10,187 bases of DNA from Euperipatoides rowelli (lineage: Eukaryota; Onychophora; Udeonychophora; Euonychophora; Peripatopsidae). The DNA lies in assembly GCA_003024985.2 (NCBI GenBank), contig PXIH01S0058722.1; one strand, given 5' to 3'. Positions 7,797 to 10,187 of the stretch are shown here, piece after piece. Both the position numbers and the translations under genes were made by a program. Position 1 is the first letter of the stretch. Every line of letters begins with the position of its first letter. The notes beneath the pieces were generated by a model. That model made no database searches. It saw only the letters and a program-made list of their open reading frames with translations, and had not been told where the DNA came from.

Positions 7797-8655
7797 AAGA
7801 TCAAGAAGAGATTTCTTAAAATTTAAATCAAAACTATACACCAGGAACCTTGAAACCAAGATCAAACCAGGAATCTAAGATCAATATAAGACTATGTAAT
7901 TTAAAACTAAAGTGAATACTAAGACCAAGATCAGATATCTTGAGGATAAATCATTAACAAATATTTTGAAATATTGGTCTAAGCCAGATAACTTGAGGCA
8001 AAGATCAAAACAATGCATCAAGAGTCCAAGATCAAAATCAGACATTGTAAGGAAAAGATTAAAGACAAACGTCTAAAAAATAAAAGTATAACATATACTT
8101 TGAGACCAAGGTCAAGCTCAGAAACATTGAGGCCATACTGTTTAAGACAAAGATAAAAGTTAGACATATTAAGGCTAAGATAAGACTAAAATCATAATAT
8201 GAAAAACAAGACCAAGTATTTAAAGGCCAAGTATAAGATTTGATATCTTAAGGTCATTATCAAAAATAGATACTTCTGGCCAACATTAACATCAACCAAC
8301 TTGAGTACAGTCTTAAAACCAGTCATCAAAATCAAGACCAGAAAATTTGAATCCAATAATTCCAGACCAACACTTGGAGACCACAATCAAAATCAGACTA
8401 ATCAAGACCAAGATCAGGCCAAATGACCTCAAGATTAAGATTGAGACCAAATATTTTGAGGCACAATTAAGACCATACAACTTAGATCAAGATGAAACCA
8501 AATACTTTGAGATCAAGATAAAACCAAATATTTCAAGACCAGATTCAAAACTAGATATTTAAAAACATGATCATGACCAGATTCCTCAAGAGGAAGCTGA
8601 AGATTGAGACCAGACACCTTAGGGATGATAACAAGACAAGATACCTTGTTATCAA
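7797..8655. repeat. Diverged minisatellite, period about 26 bp
   Basis: A purine-rich theme (ACCAAATAYTTTGAGATCAAGAT, approximate) recurs throughout. Unit starts measured by the ACC landmark fall at 7840 and 7866 (26 bp apart), and at 8446, 8472, 8497, 8523, 8550 and 8576 (steps 26, 25, 26, 27, 26). Elsewhere steps vary between 20 and 33, showing indels. If the period holds across the block there are roughly 30 units. The best-preserved section is 8440-8590; the left half is much more decayed. An open plus-strand frame at 8347-8562 with repeated TKYFE and IKIK peptides is a by-product of the repeat, not evidence of a protein. The array abuts the truncated LINE endonuclease at about 8655. Confidence 0.78.
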
Positions 8656-9345
8656 CATCAAAATTGTTAGGTGGTCACTTAGACCAAATGGATGATAGGA
8701 GTTGATATTTATTATTGATGTTGGTTTCGTGGTGAATACCAAATCTTAAACTGAGGCCTGAGATCCTATATAACGGGTATTAAATCTAATGTGTTGAGTA
8801 AGTAAATATTTTAAGATAGTATCCAGAAATAAACCTACAAATGATTCTTTACTGTATGAACTCGAGTTTGAGCTCCAATCTATTTGTGGTAAATTGAAGT
8901 CTCCTATTAAAAAGATATCTTTAAATTTAGTTTTATTATTATTGAAATAGTTTAGACCTTTAATTATAGATTTTAGTATATTATCATTGGAGTCTATATT
9001 GTTTGGTGGACGGTAAATTACTCCAAAGAGATGTTGTTTTTTTCTTTTAATTCAAACCAAAGTGTTTCAACGGCTTTTTCATCTATATCACTTATTTTAA
9101 TATTAAGATCATTTTTAACATAAACAAGAATACCACCTCCCATGCGACTAAATCTATCTTTTCTCAGTATCTTATAATCTTGTATTTTTATTTCCTCATC
9201 TAATATTTTTTGGTTTAACCATGTTTCCACCATGATAAACATTGATGGTTTTAATTCTTTTATATAGTCTTTAATCTCCAAATATTTATTCAAATATGAA
9301 TTTACGTTGGTAAACACAAAATTTAAAAATTGAATGTGAGCATGG
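8656..9345 (-). pseudogene. CR1-like LINE endonuclease domain, nearly complete, one frameshift
   Basis: The minus strand reads FVFTNVNSYLNKYLEIKDY, then ETWLN (metal-binding glutamate), RKDRFSRMGGGILVYVKN and LWFELKEK. Near 9035-9045, beside a run of seven A, the frame shifts by one base to LFGVIYRPPNNIDSND. It continues through IFLIGDFNLPQIDWSSN (GDFN near 8903-8914), a TAA at 8748-8746, DLVFTTKPTS, and HPFGLSDH near 8672. This covers the whole APE-like nuclease fold from first strand to catalytic SDH, about 225 codons, as expected. The enzyme nicks target DNA to start retrotransposition. No separate start codon is required, because in these elements the domain lies at the N-terminus of ORF2. 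Confidence 0.8.
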
Positions 9346-9361
9346 TTTAATTGCTATAGTG

Positions 9362-9970
9362 TGTTATCATTCAAAGTCAAATTTATATGTAGATTCTGTG
9401 AAGCATTAATTTGTATTATTTTACCTCTATAAATTTTTAATTTTTCACCCTGTTCAGTTCTTTCCCTCAATTACTTTTTTAATCTGTATTTATTATCTAT
9501 TTCTTGTTTATTTTTATCAATATTAAAGTGTAGTCCTTTGATAATTGGATCTAATGATTTATTTAGCATGCCATATTGCTTATAGAATTTCCATTTGTCT
9601 TCAACACATGTAAATATTATCTTTAAACTATACCTGATTTATTTCTTGACATTATTCTCTTTGCCACATAATCCATATTTGTTAAATTCAATTTTAATTA
9701 GATCATCAATTTATGTAACAAATCATATATTTGACTAGAGTCAACCCCATGGAATAAAGGTATTCCAAATATGATGACATTTCTACTTATATCTTGTCGA
9801 TCTACGACTTCATAGTTTTTATTAGAGATTATTTCACTTGGAGGTATATCAGAAAGGGTTTTGACTATATTTGTTTCAAAATTCAATATATCAGCATGTG
9901 TTTGGTTGACTAGTTTTATATGTTCTAATTCTATATTTTGTTTAAGGGTTACATAATCAACATGAAAATC
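9362..9970 (-). pseudogene. CR1-like LINE ORF1, C-terminal part, broken
   Basis: From about 9970 to 9698 the minus strand reads a coiled-coil-like helix (KQNIELEHIKLVNQTHADIL) and then DRQDISRNVIIFGIP, matching the N-R-NNLIIFGIPE element found in ORF1 of CR1-like LINEs. A one-base shift near 9695 moves the signal to a frame that continues through KWKFYKQYGMLNKSLDP, a basic-acidic helix and GEKLKIYRGKIIQIN, the typical end of this domain. That frame holds TAA near 9650, TAA near 9475 and TAG near 9360. ORF1 proteins of this type bind the element RNA. Codons reported upstream of about 9972 in the same open frame (to 10105) are antisense to RT and do not belong to it. Confidence 0.68.
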
Positions 9971-9971
9971 C

Positions 9972-10187
9972 TCTAGTTGGAAAGAAGTGTAAAGTGGGGT
10001 TCCACAGGGGTCAGTTTTAGGACACTTGCTTTTTCTAATTTTTATTGATGATCTGGATGTTAATATTATAACTAAAATAAGTAAATTTGATGATGGAAGA
10101 GGCATTATTGATACAAAGTGATTTAGATAAATTAAGTAACTGGGCTAAAGTTTGGCAAATGGATTTTAATGTAGCTAAATGTCAGAT
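9972..10187 (+). pseudogene. CR1-like LINE reverse transcriptase fragment (motif B to past the catalytic box)
   Basis: The plus strand reads SSWKEV, a TAA at 9990-9992, then SGVPQGSVLGHLLFLIFIDDL, which is RT motif B and following (PQGS at 10002-10013). The catalytic box, usually FADD here, reads F-D-D at 10086-10094, lacking the alanine codon. After about 10095 the frame slips by one, and from 10111 the signal continues as IQSDLDKLSNWAKVWQMDFN, the familiar region after the active site. The fragment runs off the window edge. It starts at the point where the minus-strand ORF1 ends. Confidence 0.78.

Larger units (their letters stand above)
8656..9970 (-). mobile_element. 5' portion of a CR1-like LINE, inverted relative to the adjoining RT
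   Basis: On the minus strand, from about 9970 downwards, an ORF1 C-terminal region is followed almost directly by an apurinic-type endonuclease that stops just after its SDH motif near 8660. The endonuclease style (TNVNSYLNKY at the start, VETWLN, GGGILVYVKN, IYRPPNN, GDFNLPQIDW, SDH) is that of CR1-like and related elements. This copy is much better preserved than the LINE at 1689-4655: about two frameshifts and four or five in-frame stops over 1.3 kb. The left end meets the minisatellite. The right end meets plus-strand reverse transcriptase sequence from 9972. Confidence 0.75.

Noticed and set aside
8347-8562. Plus-strand open frame with repeated TKYFE/IKIK peptides, resembling a repeat protein
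   Set aside because: The peptide periodicity is explained by the 26-bp minisatellite, and the period is not a multiple of three, so no stable protein repeat is encoded.
7797-8655. CRISPR-like array of short repeats
   Set aside because: Units are contiguous and diverged, with no constant repeat separated by unique spacers; a eukaryotic minisatellite fits better.
9984-10105. N-terminal part of the long minus-strand open frame 9698-10105
   Set aside because: This section is antisense to the RT motif B region on the plus strand; only the part below about 9970 is genuine ORF1.

Overview
This is a strongly A+T-rich window from a eukaryote, almost certainly an animal and most likely an invertebrate. 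The evidence is the repeat content: decayed non-LTR retrotransposons (LINEs) of two types, homopolymer and minisatellite tracts, and no compact operon-like gene arrangement. I find no intact protein-coding gene, no rRNA or tRNA gene and no CRISPR array. Everything with coding character is broken by stops and frameshifts.

Layout. (1) About 236-1511, minus strand: a decayed copy of an uncharacterised invertebrate protein family. It is spread over several frames, but its conserved blocks lie in the expected N-to-C order. (2) About 1689-4655, plus strand: a heavily mutated LINE. It has a gag-like ORF1 (RRM-like part, zinc-knuckle cysteines, basic tail), an apurinic-type endonuclease (GDFN and SDH motifs) and the N-terminal half of a reverse transcriptase, breaking off soon after motif A. 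It looks closest to the L1/Tx1-like group. (3) About 4656-4940: a G+C-richer block with an internal partial repeat and a box-B-like sequence, then a hairpin and an A18 tract; possibly a SINE or a LINE 3' end. (4) 4941-7796: intergenic A+T-rich DNA holding a canonical G-quadruplex motif, a T12G15 tract, microsatellites and a tiny poly-T insertion flanked by an 18-bp direct repeat. (5) About 7797-8655: a diverged minisatellite with a period near 26 bp. (6) About 8656-9970, minus strand: the 5' part of a second, CR1-like LINE (ORF1 C-terminal domain running into an almost complete endonuclease). It is followed head-to-head, from about 9972 to the window end on the plus strand, by reverse transcriptase sequence of the same general type.

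The genes do not work together as a pathway; this is a graveyard of mobile and repeated DNA. The two most informative structures are the orphan-family pseudogene at the left and the inverted LINE at the right, whose geometry is that expected of twin priming. Family assignments rest on motif recognition from memory, not on a database search.
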